Below are positions 31,541 through 43,773 of a stretch of DNA of 64,000 bases, one piece after another. A program made the translations under genes and the position numbers. The DNA comes from Pseudoxanthomonas sp. NC8 (lineage in GTDB: Bacteria > Pseudomonadota > Gammaproteobacteria > Xanthomonadales > Xanthomonadaceae), in NCBI GenBank assembly GCA_025232375.1, contig CP060419.1, forward strand, positions 2,541,001 through 2,605,000. The letters are read 5' to 3'. Within the stretch, counting starts at the first letter, position 1; every line of letters begins with the position of its first letter. Below the pieces are notes generated by a model that ran no database searches, was not told where the DNA came from, and was given only the letters and a program-made list of their open reading frames with translations.

Positions 31541-31939
31541 TCAGGCGCGGTCGGCGTCTTCCGGCTGATCGCCGACGGTCCACAGCCGCTCCAGCGCGTA
31601 GAACTCGCGCACCCGCGGCAGCATCACGTGGACGATCACGTCGCCAAGATCGACCAGCACCCACTCGGCCTCGCGCTCGCCTTCCACGCCCAGCGGCATC
31701 GCACCGAGCTTCTTGGCGAACCTGACCACTTCGTCGGCGATCGACTTCACGTGGCGGGTCGAGGTACCCGAGACGATCACCAGGTGGTCGGCCACGCTGG
31801 TCTTGCCGCGCACGTCGATCTCGACGACATCCTTGGCCTTGATCTCCTCCAGCGCGGCGTGGACGTTCGCCAGCAGGACTTCCACGGGCGGCGGCGGTTC
31901 GGGGAGGCGGGTCTTGATGACGTGGGCTTGGCTGCTCAA
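31541..31939 (-). CDS. rsfS: Ribosomal silencing factor
   Basis: Binds uL14 and blocks 50S-30S joining during starvation. 132 residues in one frame from ATG 31939. Conserved core: EEIKAKDVVEIDVRGKTSVA, DHLVIVSGTSTRHVKSIADE, GVEGEREAEWVLVDLGDVIV and HVMLPRVREFYALERLW. nadD lies 68 bases upstream on the same strand, the usual nadD-rsfS order. Confidence 0.96.
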   Translation of the reverse strand: MSSQAHVIKTRLPEPPPPVEVLLANVHAALEEIKAKDVVEIDVRGKTSVADHLVIVSGTSTRHVKSIADEVVRFAKKLGAMPLGVEGEREAEWVLVDLGDVIVHVMLPRVREFYALERLWTVGDQPEDADRA

Positions 31940-32007
31940 GGAGGACTCTGGCGAACGGGGGAGCGGGACAAGTCGCGATTATACCGGCGCGGGCCGGCCG
32001 CCCGTGT

Positions 32008-32658
32008 TCACGGTGCCGGCGACCGGTACAGGCCGCGGGCGCCGATCCAGGCAGCGACCGCGGCTGGCACCTCGTCGCGCCAGCCCGGCGCGCCGGCGGC
32101 AATGGCCTGGCGCAACGCGGTGGCCGACTCGCCGCGCAGCGGCTGGTGCAAGGCATGGATGCGCCCGGCCGGCACGGTCGAAAGTTCGCCCGGGGCGTCG
32201 CTCCAGCGGCCGGCGACGGCTTCGGCCAGCTCCACGGGCAGGTCGTCGAGGTCGCCGCCGGCATGGCGGGCGGCGACGATGAGATGGGCCAGCTCCGGTA
32301 TCTGGCGCCACGCCTTCCAGGTCGGGAGCGAGCGGAAGCTGTCGGCGCCCATCAGCAGTGCCAGCGACGCCGACGTCCCCAGCGCCGCGCGCAGCTCGCG
32401 CAGCGTGTCGATCGTCCACGACGGTCCCGCGCGTTGCAGCTCGCGCCGGTCCACGCGCAGCCTGTCGTCGCCGGCCACGGCCAGGTCGAGCATGTGCGCG
32501 CGTTGCATCGCGTCGGCACCGGTCGCGCCGCGGTGCGGCGGATCGGCTGCCGGCGCCAGCGTCACCGGCACGCCGAAGGTGTCGGCGGCGGCACGGGCGA
32601 CGGCCAGGTGGCCGTGGTGCACCGGATCGAAGGTCCCGCCGTACCAGATCGTGAGCAC
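32008..32658 (-). CDS. nadD: Nicotinate-nucleotide adenylyltransferase
   Basis: Makes deamido-NAD from nicotinate mononucleotide and ATP. 216 residues in one frame from ATG 32658. The nucleotidyltransferase motif is IWYGGTFDPVHHGHLAVARA with the (H/T)xGH pair; downstream are LAPAADPPHRG, SWTIDTLRELRAALG, LLMGADSFRSLPTWKAWRQI and HQPLRGESATALRQAIAAG (the ISST-like loop in variant form). Follows holA by 14 bases. Confidence 0.96.
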   Translation of the reverse strand: MLTIWYGGTFDPVHHGHLAVARAAADTFGVPVTLAPAADPPHRGATGADAMQRAHMLDLAVAGDDRLRVDRRELQRAGPSWTIDTLRELRAALGTSASLALLMGADSFRSLPTWKAWRQIPELAHLIVAARHAGGDLDDLPVELAEAVAGRWSDAPGELSTVPAGRIHALHQPLRGESATALRQAIAAGAPGWRDEVPAAVAAWIGARGLYRSPAP

Positions 32659-32672
32659 GCCGGCGTGCGCGG

Positions 32673-33731
32673 TCAGCGACCGCTGCCGGCGAACAGGCCC
32701 GCGCCCTTGAGCAGGTGCGTCGCCGGTGCCTCGGCGATCGCCAGCAGCAGCCGTTCAAGGAGCTGCCGGGGATCGCCCGGCCCGCGCCCCTTGGCCGCGC
32801 GGTCGACGCGCGAGGCGTAGGCGGCGAACCGGTTCCAGCGCTGCGGCGTGGCATGGCGCTGCAGCGCGCGCTTGAACGGCGCCCTGGCGCGACTCCCACA
32901 GCCCCTGCGATTTCATCTCGGCCGCCAGATTGGCGCCGCGCGCCTGCGCGCGTGCCAGCGCGGCCGCGCGCAGCACCTCGCGGATCACCATCGGCATCAG
33001 CCCGGCCACCTGCTCGCCTTCGGCGCGCAGCCCGGCGAGCATGCGCCGCGCCTGCGCCGCCTGCCCCGACAGCGTCGCCTCGATCAGGCGGAACACGTCA
33101 TAGCGCGCGGCATCGGCGACCAGCGATTGCATCGTCGCCAGGTCCAGCGTGCCTTCCGGCGCCAGCAGCGCAAGCTTGTCGATCTCCTGCGCGGCGGCCA
33201 GCAGGTTGCCTTCGACCCGCTCGGCCAGCCCCTGCACCGCGTCCGGCGTCGCGCGCAGGCCGCGCTCGCGCAGGCGGCGGTCGATCCAGCCCGGCAGCTC
33301 GTGCGGCTTGAGCGCCCAGGCGATCGAGACCACGCCGCGGCGCGAGATCGCGTCCACCCACTTGCCGTGGTGCGCCTTGCTCCAGTCGCCGGCGACGATC
33401 ATCAGGGTGACGTCGCCGGGCGGGTTCTCGCAGAATTCGCTGATCACCTCGGCACCAGTCTTGCCCGGCTTGCCACCGGGCAGGCGCAGTTCGATCAGGC
33501 GCCGGCTGCTGAACAGGCTCGGCGCATTGAAACTGGCCGCCAGGCCGTCCCAGTCCGGATCGCGGCCTTCGCCATCGAACACTTCGCGCTCGGCGCCCTC
33601 GGCGGCGCGCGCGCGCGCACCGCATCGGCGGCCTCGAGCACGTGCAGCGTCTCCGTTCCGGCCACCAGGTAGGCGGCCTGCAGCGGCTGGTTGCCGACCT
33701 GCGCGGCCAGCTGGTCGGGCCGCAGCTCCAT
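32673..33731 (-). CDS. holA: DNA polymerase III delta subunit
   Basis: Clamp-loader subunit that opens the sliding clamp. About 352 residues from ATG 33731. N-terminus [20 protein letters not shown] and YLVAGTETLHVLEAADAVRA; then LFSSRRLIELRLPGGKPGKT, VTLMIVAGDWSKAHHGKWVD, RVEGNLLAAAQEIDKLALLA and the C-terminal collar helices ending LLKGAGLFAGSGR. Frame breaks near 33612 and 32890 (CCAGGGCG for CCAGGCG). The start codon overlaps the lptE stop by one base, so they are translationally coupled. Confidence 0.95.
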
Positions 33732-34347
33732 CAGGGCGTCGTCAGCGTGGCCGGAGCCGGCTCTGCTGCCGGCTCCGCGGCAGGCGCCGCTTCGCCCGGC
33801 GGCGTCGCCCCGGCCGCCTCGCGCGCCAGGTTCGCCCGCACCACGCTGTCGACCCGGCGCAGGATCGAGGCGGCCATCTCGCGGCGCAGTTCGTCGGTAA
33901 GGATCTCGCGCTCGGTGCTGGTGCCGGTGGCGTCTTCCGGCGGCGACACGTAGTCGCGCGACAGTTCCACCACCTGCTGCGGCACCAGTTCGCGGCCGTC
34001 GGCGAGGCGGAAGGTGAAGATCGTCGCGTAGCGCAGGCTGAACTCCTGCGCCCGGCCCTGCTCGTCGATCGCGATCGGCAGGTCGCCCCAGCGCTCCGAG
34101 AGGATGTCCAGCCGCGACACCTTCGCCTCGGGATCGATCAGCTTGTTGTCCCGGTCGCGCTCGGCGACAGTCGCCCCGGCATTGCGCAGGCTGCGCTCGA
34201 GGATGGTCACCAGCTGGCTGTAGGGCGTGGTCGAGACGACCTGCACCGGCGGCGAATCCGCCGGCAGGGCCAGCTTGTCGCGCAGGTGGAACCCGCAGCC
34301 GGCCAGAGCCAGGGGGCGAGGAGGACAGGCAGCGTCTTTCGGATCAT
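33731..34347 (-). CDS. lptE: LPS-assembly lipoprotein LptE
   Basis: Outer-membrane lipoprotein plugging the LptD barrel for LPS insertion. Start ATG 34347: [12 protein letters not shown], then the lipobox LALAGC with [11 protein letters not shown] after it. A frame break at the CCCCTGG just before the lipobox hides it in the raw reading. Mature part: [57 protein letters not shown]. The C-terminus carries a low-complexity Ala/Pro/Glu tail ([16 protein letters not shown]). About 205 residues. holA follows with overlap; leuS lies upstream across a 343-base gap. Confidence 0.92.
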
Positions 34348-34572
34348 GGGCGCAAGTCTGGACGAGCCGACCGGGAGCGGCAACAGGCGCCAGCCTGCAC
34401 GATGCGACGTGAACATCCATTGAGGTCCCCGATCCGCCCAGCGATGCGGGTTGGGGCCTGCGATGACCATCGCCCATTCCAGCGGCGGCGCGGCGCCGGC
34501 AAGATCGGCTCCCACCACCAGAGCGCAACCCTGATCGGCCTCAAGACAGAGCCGGAATCATCGAAGCGACTC

Positions 34573-34673
34573 AGCCCCCTAGAGTTGGGGGCGATCCGCG
34601 CGACAGCGCGGATGGGGGATGGAAGCTCAAGGCACGGGGCCCGAAGTTCCGCAACCGCGGAACTTTGGGGGCT
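34573..34673. repeat. Cluster of hairpins downstream of leuS, possibly one branched structure
   Basis: The 343-base lptE-leuS gap has no gene but three perfect hairpins: GCCCCC/GGGGGC (34574-34592), ATCCGCGC/GCGCGGAT (34594-34613) and AAGTTCCGC/GCGGAACTT (34644-34665). In addition AGCCCCC (34573-34579) can pair with GGGGGCT (34667-34673), closing the element into a branched fold. It begins 18 bases past the leuS stop on the minus strand. Candidates: REP-like repeat, leuS 3' structure, or small RNA. Confidence 0.55.
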
Positions 34674-34690
34674 AGGCCGCCGCAGGTGGC

Positions 34691-37407
<2,717 letters not shown>

Positions 37408-37511
37408 TCACGGCTTGGCCCGGGGCCGCGTCCGTGACTCCCTGCGGACATCCGTATGGACGGGGCCGGCAGCGGCTAACATCGGATGAAACCATCCCGG
37501 AACCCCGCCGC

Positions 37512-38843
<1,332 letters not shown>

Positions 38844-38847
<4 letters not shown>

Positions 38848-39095
38848 AAGGCGAATGGATCGGCTACATCGCCGCGACCCTGACCACGGTTGCGTTCGTG
38901 CCGCAGGCGTTGAACCCTGCGCACGCGCGACACCCGGGCGATTTCGCTGGGCATGTACGTGGTCTTCGCGGTGGGGCTGTGCTTCTGGCTGGCCTACGGG
39001 ATCGTGCGCGATTCCTGGCCGATCATCCTGTCCAACATCGTCACCCCTGGCGCTGGCGCTGGTGATCCCTGGCACTCAAGCTGCGCCACGGTTGA
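38844..39095 (+). CDS. SemiSWEET-type small transporter (MtN3/PQ-loop)
   Basis: About 83 residues with three membrane helices, the size and topology of a bacterial SemiSWEET, which works as a dimer to move sugars. ATG 38844. Helix 1 [19 protein letters not shown] contains the PQ motif; helix 2 [20 protein letters not shown]; helix 3 [20 protein letters not shown] with the conserved Asn, then KLRHG. Frame breaks near 38913, 39052 (CCCCTGG for CCCTGG) and 39068 (CCCTGG for CCTGG). Coupling to the amidohydrolase suggests joint expression, although the substrate of neither is known. Confidence 0.87.
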
Positions 39096-39138
39096 AGCGG
39101 CAGCCCCGCCGCCCGCAAGGCCGCGCGCGGCACGGTGG

Positions 39139-39748
39139 TCACCGCCCGCGCGCCGGCACCGCGGCGCACACTCCCCAGGCATGAGCCACACGCCGAATGC
39201 GACGCGTTGTGCCAGCGCCGCGCCGGCCCAGCCGCTGCCCATAAAACCCGCCCGCCACCACCAGCAGGCCCGCCGCGCCGGCGACCGGGGCGAAGCGGCG
39301 CCAGCCCGGCGCGCGCCACAGCTCCATCGCCAGCAGCAGCGACCCGGCGGGAAAGGCGAGTGCCCACAGCAGCCAGGCGGCGGCGGCGTGGTAGCGGCTG
39401 CTGCCGCCGTCCAGGTTTTCCAGGTCCAGCGGCAGCAGGCCCTGCGCGGCGAAAGCCAGCGCCGCCAGCACCAGCAGCTGGGCGCCGATCCCAGCGGTCC
39501 AGCCGGCGTCCGGCGGCAACCGGTCGCGCAGGCCCAGTGCGATCCAGGCGCCAGCCAGTCCCGGCAGCACGAAGGCGAACAGGCCGAACACCTTCGCCCC
39601 GTGCACCCTGGCGCGCACCGAGCAGCGCGAGCGGATGGTGCAGGTGCGAATAGCCTTCGACCGCGGCCCCGGCGATCACCGCCGCCAGCACGCAGCTGGC
39701 GATCGCGCCCACGGCCGCCGGCACGCGCCAGCGTTCGATCGGGTTCAT
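39139..39748 (-). CDS. DUF998 family membrane protein
   Basis: About 203 residues from ATG 39748 (GGAGG upstream). Multi-pass: [20 protein letters not shown], the conserved [14 protein letters not shown], then [40 protein letters not shown] and [19 protein letters not shown], typical of DUF998. Frame breaks near 39607 (CCAGGGTG for CCAGGTG) and two cancelling ones near 39240 and 39180. Third gene of a three-gene operon: its ATG overlaps the stop of the HTH regulator. Function unknown. Confidence 0.82.
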
Positions 39749-39960
39749 GGATCCCTCCAGTGGAAAACATCCTCGACGCCGGCGCCGAATGCGCGGGCGA
39801 TACGGAACGCCAGCTCCAGCGACGGAGCATAGCGCCCCGCCTCCAGCGCGATGATGGTCTGGCGGGTCACCCCGCAGGCATCGGCGAGCGCCTGCTGGGT
39901 CATCTCGCCGCGCTCGAAGCGCCAGCGGCGGATCTCGTTGCCCACGGGCGTGCCGGTCAC
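39745..39960 (-). CDS. Small XRE-family transcriptional regulator
   Basis: 71-residue one-domain helix-turn-helix protein. Start GTG 39960 ([20 protein letters not shown]), chosen because GTGA overlaps the stop of the upstream membrane gene. [23 protein letters not shown] then [20 protein letters not shown], ending VEDVFHWRD: the YozG-like subfamily usually encoded with small membrane proteins. It is likely to control its own operon through the palindromes at 40617-40668. Confidence 0.92.
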   Translation of the reverse strand: MTGTPVGNEIRRWRFERGEMTQQALADACGVTRQTIIALEAGRYAPSLELAFRIARAFGAGVEDVFHWRDP

Positions 39961-40592
39961 CCGCGTGCCTCGCGACGCTGCGCCCAGTACATCAGCGCCG
40001 TCGCTGCGTATTCCATAAGGCAGTGCCACATCAGCGCGAACACCAGCAGGTTGGCGACCATGAAGTGCGTGGCCCACTGCAGCCGTTCCGGCGGCGAGAA
40101 GCCCAGCATCACGGCGATGCCGATAAGGCAGAACACCAGCGCGCCGCGCCCCCAGCCGGCCGCGCGCGTGGCGATCCCGCGGTCGCGCTCGTCTTCGTCC
40201 ACGCGTCCCTTCCAGCGCGCGGCCAATGTCGAGGACAGCACCGTCCACGCCACCAGCAGCAGGACCAGGTTGCGCGCCACCGCACCGGCATGCGGATCGC
40301 CCCAGTGGCCGGTGCTGAACAGCGAGGCGCGGCCCAGGAAATAGAGCACGCCGACCAGCATGAAGCCGGTGCCGATCCACGCCTTCCACTCCGCCGGCGA
40401 CGCGCCATCCAGGCGTTCGCGCGGGGTACGTGACAGCAGCAGCAACGCCCCCACCGTGCTGGCCACCGGGGCGAACATGCCCGGCGGGCCGGGGTCGATG
40501 CCGAACAGCGCGCGTGGCGAGGCCAGCAGCGACCACAGGCCGAAGGCCGCCAGCGGCAACAGCAGGAACCAGAGCCGGTTCGCCCACTTCAT
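39957..40592 (-). CDS. Multi-pass membrane protein (DUF2178-like), first gene of an HTH operon
   Basis: 211 residues in one frame from ATG 40592. About five or six helices, e.g. [87 protein letters not shown]. The loop [20 protein letters not shown] resembles the DERD motif of DUF2178 proteins. Operon: this gene, the HTH regulator and DUF998, each overlapping by ATGA/GTGA. The promoter region upstream holds two palindromes. Function unknown. Confidence 0.8.
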   Translation of the reverse strand: MKWANRLWFLLLPLAAFGLWSLLASPRALFGIDPGPPGMFAPVASTVGALLLLSRTPRERLDGASPAEWKAWIGTGFMLVGVLYFLGRASLFSTGHWGDPHAGAVARNLVLLLVAWTVLSSTLAARWKGRVDEDERDRGIATRAAGWGRGALVFCLIGIAVMLGFSPPERLQWATHFMVANLLVFALMWHCLMEYAATALMYWAQRREARG

Positions 40593-40616
40593 GGGAGTCA
40601 CTCCCGCCAGACAAAA

Positions 40617-40634
40617 TGTAATGTACACGTTACA
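40617..40634. promoter_or_regulatory. Palindromic operator candidate upstream of the HTH operon
   Basis: TGTAATGTACACGTTACA is an 18-bp near-perfect palindrome 25 bases upstream of the first operon gene, in an AT-rich patch that stands out from the surrounding GC-rich DNA. Likely binding site of the operon's own XRE regulator (inference). Confidence 0.6.
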
Positions 40635-40646
40635 TCTACAGGACCC

Positions 40647-40668
40647 GATGTCAACTGGATTTGACATC
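40647..40668. promoter_or_regulatory. Second palindrome with -35-like TTGACA on both strands
   Basis: GATGTCAA (40647-40654) and TTGACATC (40661-40668) form a perfect 8-bp inverted repeat with 6-base centre, so TTGACA occurs facing each way. On the minus strand it could serve as the -35 box of the HTH operon, with the first palindrome covering the -10/start area. Confidence 0.5.
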
Positions 40669-40736
40669 GACTTGTAAGCTCGCCCGCCCGGCACCATCTC
40701 GGCGCCATCCACCGCCCCTACACACCCGGAACCGCC

Positions 40737-41591
40737 ATGGCCGACCTGCCCCACGTCGTCGACATCACCACCGACACCTTCGAAACCGAAGTCCTGCAGA
40801 GGTCCATGCAGACGCCGGTGCTGGTCGACTTCTGGGCGACCTGGTGCGGGCCGTGCAAGTCGCTGACCCCGATCCTGGAGAAGCTGGCCGGCGAATACGG
40901 CGGCGCCTTCATCCTGGCCAAGGTCGACGTGGACAAGGAGCAGCAGATCGCCGCCGCGTTCCAGATCCGCTCGGTGCCGACCGTGTTCCTGCTGGTCGGC
41001 GGACAGCCGGTCGATGCGTTGGGGCGCGCTGCCGGAAGGCCAGCTGCGCCAGTTCCTGCAGCAGCATGGCGTCGAGCCGCTGGCCGATGCCGGCGCCGAA
41101 CCGGCCGAACTCGCGCCGCCCGATCCGCACGAGGAGGTCGTCCGCCTGCGCCATGCCGTCGAAGCCGAGCCGGACAAGGCCGAACTGCGCCTGACCCAGC
41201 GCTGGCGCTGCTGAAGACCGGCGCCGCCGGCGAAGCCGAGCAGCTGCTCGACGCGCTGCCGGCCAACCTTTCCACCGATGACCGCGCGGTGCGCGCCCGC
41301 GCACGGCTGGGTTTTGCGGCCCTGCTCAAGGACGCCCCGCCGGTAGCGGTACTGGAGCAGGCGATCGCCGCCAACGAGGGCGACCTCAAGGCCCGCCACC
41401 TGCTCGCCGTGCACCACCTGGTCGGTGGCGACGCCGCCGCCGGGCTCGAGCAGCTGATCGAGATGCTGCGCCGCGACCGCGCCTACGAGGACGGCCTGCC
41501 GAAGAAAGCGCTGATCGACGCCTTCCGCATCGTCGAGGACGAGGACCTGGTCGGCCAGTACCGGCGGAAGATGGCGTCGCTGCTGTTCTGA
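40737..41591 (+). CDS. cnoX: Thioredoxin-TPR co-chaperone CnoX (YbbN)
   Basis: Stress co-chaperone: an N-terminal thioredoxin domain joined to TPR-like helices. About 285 residues from ATG 40737. Thioredoxin part: VVDITTDTFETEVLQRSMQT and LVDFWATWCGPCKSLTPILE, so the CGPC motif is complete, unlike the SXXC of E. coli; then SVPTVFLLVGGQPVDA. TPR part: ALPEGQLRQFLQQHGVEPLA, ALLKTGAAGEAEQLLDALPA, ARHLLAVHHLVGGDAAAGLE and the YbbN-type end LVGQYRRKMASLLF. Frame breaks near 41027 and 41203 (CCAG for CCAGG). Transcribed away from the HTH operon. Confidence 0.93.
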   Translation: MADLPHVVDITTDTFETEVLQRSMQTPVLVDFWATWCGPCKSLTPILEKLAGEYGGAFILAKVDVDKEQQIAAAFQIRSVPTVFLLVGGQPVDALGRAAGRPAAPVPAAAWRRAAGRCRRRTGRTRAARSARGGRPPAPCRRSRAGQGRTAPDPALALLKTGAAGEAEQLLDALPANLSTDDRAVRARARLGFAALLKDAPPVAVLEQAIAANEGDLKARHLLAVHHLVGGDAAAGLEQLIEMLRRDRAYEDGLPKKALIDAFRIVEDEDLVGQYRRKMASLLF

Positions 41592-41621
41592 ACCCGATGC
41601 CGGCGCCAGTGCGCCGGCGCG

Positions 41622-42408
41622 CTACATCCCGCGAAAGCGGTGCAGGAACGCACCGCTGACCGGCAGGCACTCGGCATGGCCCTTCAGGCTCAGCGTGTGC
41701 CTGCCCAGTTCGTTCTTCGAGACGCGGTCGATCGCCTGCACGCGCACCACCGTGCCGCGGTGCACCTGCCAGAACTCGTCCGGGTCCAGCCCGGCGAGCA
41801 GGTCCTTCAGCGGCGTGCGGATCACACCCTCGCCGCCCGCCGTCACCACGCGCACGTACTTCTCCTGCGCCTGGAAGAACAGCACCTCGTCGATGCCGAT
41901 CATGCGCACGCTTTCGCCGGCGCTGGCGGTGATCCAGCGGACCAGCCGGTCGCCGCGCGGGCGCAGCAGCGACTCCAGTCCCTCGATCAGCGCCTGCAGG
42001 TCCCGGGCGCCCGTACCGGCCTTGGCGCTCCTCCAGCCGCTCGCGCAGCCGCGCCACCGCCTGTTCCAGCCGCGCCGGCTGCACCGGCTTGAGCAGGTAG
42101 TCGGCGGCGCCGGCCTCGAACGCGCGCACCGCGTAGTCGTCGTAGGCGGTCGTGAACACGACCAGCCCGCCCTGCTCGACGACTGCACGGGCCACGTCCA
42201 GCCCGCTCACGCCCGGCATGCGGATGTCGAGGAACGCCACCGCCGGCCGCTGCACGCACACCGCCTCCAGCGCCGAGATGCCATCCTCGCAGACCGCCAC
42301 GACCGTCAGCTCCGGCCACGCCTGCAGCAGCTGCTCGTGCAGCGCGCGGCGCTGCGGGGCTTCGTCCTCGGCGATCAGCGCGGTGACCGCGTCCCTTGCC
42401 GCGCTCAT
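41622..42408 (-). CDS. LytTR-family response regulator
   Basis: About 262 residues from ATG 42408. Receiver domain: ALIAEDEAPQRRALHEQLLQ (acidic pocket), AFLDIRMPGVSGLDVARAV (phospho-Asp), FTTAYDDYAVRAFEAGAADY, LLKPVQPARL (Lys). The C-terminal LytTR DNA-binding domain has IGIDEVLFFQAQEKYVRVVT, LKDLLAGLDPDEFWQVHRGT and VVRVQAIDRVSKNELGRHTL. One frame break near 42010, CCAAGG where CCAGG is expected, in the linker. Its ATG overlaps the kinase stop, so the pair is co-translated. Targets unknown. Confidence 0.93.
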
Positions 42409-43641
42409 GCCCGCGGCTCCGCCAGCAGGCCGCGCGGCAGTTCGATCTCGGCCACCACGCCGCGGGCGGCGGGCCGCAGCCGCAGGCTGGCCTGCGCACC
42501 GAAACGGTGCGCGAGCTGTTCCCGGACATTGGCCAGTCCCATCCCTCCCCGATCCCCGGCTGCAGCCCGGCGCCATCGTCGGCCACGCACACCCGCAGCC
42601 GCTCGCCCTCGATCGCGGCCGACACCTCGATGCGCCCCGGCCCGGGACGCGGCTCGATGCCGTGCTTGATCGCGTTCTCCACCAGCGTGATCAGCAGCGA
42701 CGGCGGGAACGGCAGCGCGCGCAGCGAGTCGTCGGCGACGACCGTCCGGGACAGCCGCGGCCCCATCCGCACCTGCATCAGCGCCAGGTAGCTTGCGCAG
42801 ATGTCCAGCTGCTGGCCCAGGGTCGAATGCAGGCCGCGGTCGTCACGCAGCTTGGGGATGGTGGCGCGCAGGAAGGCGACCAGCGCGTCGAGCGTGGCCT
42901 CGGCCTGGGCCGGATCCTGCCGCACCAGCGCACGCACCGACGCCAGCGTGTTGAACAGGAAGTGCGGCTCGACCTGCGCCTGCAGCACGCCCAGGCGCAG
43001 GTCCGCCTCGTGCACGCGGCCCTCGAGCTCGTTCACCACCTCCGCGTGGCGGTGCGCATCCCAGCGCCGGCGTTCGCTGAAGTAGGCGCGCAGCGCCGTA
43101 CCGCCGCCGAACAGGCCATAGACCACAACCAGCGCCGCGACGTTCAGCGCCAGGCCGAACGCCTTGACCAGCGGCCCCAGCTCCGGCGCCTTCGACGGCG
43201 CCATGCCGAGCGCGGCCAGCTGCGGCTGCACCAGGTCCATGATGTAACCGGATGCGATGCGGTCGATCGCGTAGCTCAGCACCATGCCGGTAGGACCGCC
43301 AGCACCACCGCCTTGCGTTCGCGCGTCTCCGGCCAGCGGCCGTGGCGCACGATCGTGGCCAGCGCGGGGCCGAGCAGCGCCATGAGACTGAACGCGGCGA
43401 ACTGGGTGACACCGACCTGGATGCCGATGCCCGCATCGCGCACCGCCACGCCCGTGCCGGCGCCGGTGAACCCCGTGACCAGCGCGATCACGCTGCAGAA
43501 CAGCAGGCTGCGCCCGGCCAGCCAGCGTGCGCTGAAGACCGGGTATTGCCGGTAGCGGCTCCACACCGCGTTGCCGCCGACCAGCACCTCGGCCGGCAGC
43601 ACCTGTTGCAGCGGATAGCCGGAGCGGCCCTTCATCTCCAT
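42405..43641 (-). CDS. LytS/YehU-type sensor histidine kinase
   Basis: About 412 residues from ATG 43641, preceded by AGGAGG. N-terminal membrane segments: LAGRSLLFCSVIALVTGFTG, VTQFAAFSLMALLGPALATI, AFGLALNVAALVVVYGLFGG. Kinase core of the His_kinase family: VLQAQVEPHFLFNTLASVRA with the phospho-acceptor His, then PPSLLITLVENAIKHGIEPR (N box), CVADDGAGL (G1) and GMGLANVREQLAHRFGA (G2). Frame breaks near 43294 (CCTGGCC shortened to CCTACC) and 42545. A 28-codon ORF lies directly upstream. The N-terminus lacks a recognisable ligand domain. Confidence 0.92.
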
Positions 43642-43653
43642 TCCTTCGACCTC

Positions 43654-43740
43654 CTAGTTCCTTCGCCCACGCGGGCCGCCGGGCGGCAGCAGGGCCAGCA
43701 ACGCTGCCAGCGGCGACAACAGGATCATGATCGTTTCCAT
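43654..43740 (-). CDS. 28-residue hydrophobic leader peptide / small membrane protein
   Basis: ATG 43740 is preceded by GAAGGA at good spacing. It encodes METIMILLSPLAALLALLPP followed by GGPRGRRN and TAG: one hydrophobic helix with a basic C-terminal tail. The stop is 12 bases before the kinase start, and the kinase ribosome-binding site AGGAGG begins in the stop codon region. Position and composition suggest a genuine small protein or a coupling leader. Too short to rule out chance. Confidence 0.5.
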   Translation of the reverse strand: METIMILLSPLAALLALLPPGGPRGRRN

Positions 43741-43773
43741 GGGTGCGTCCTTCAATGCCCGAGGGATTGCCGC

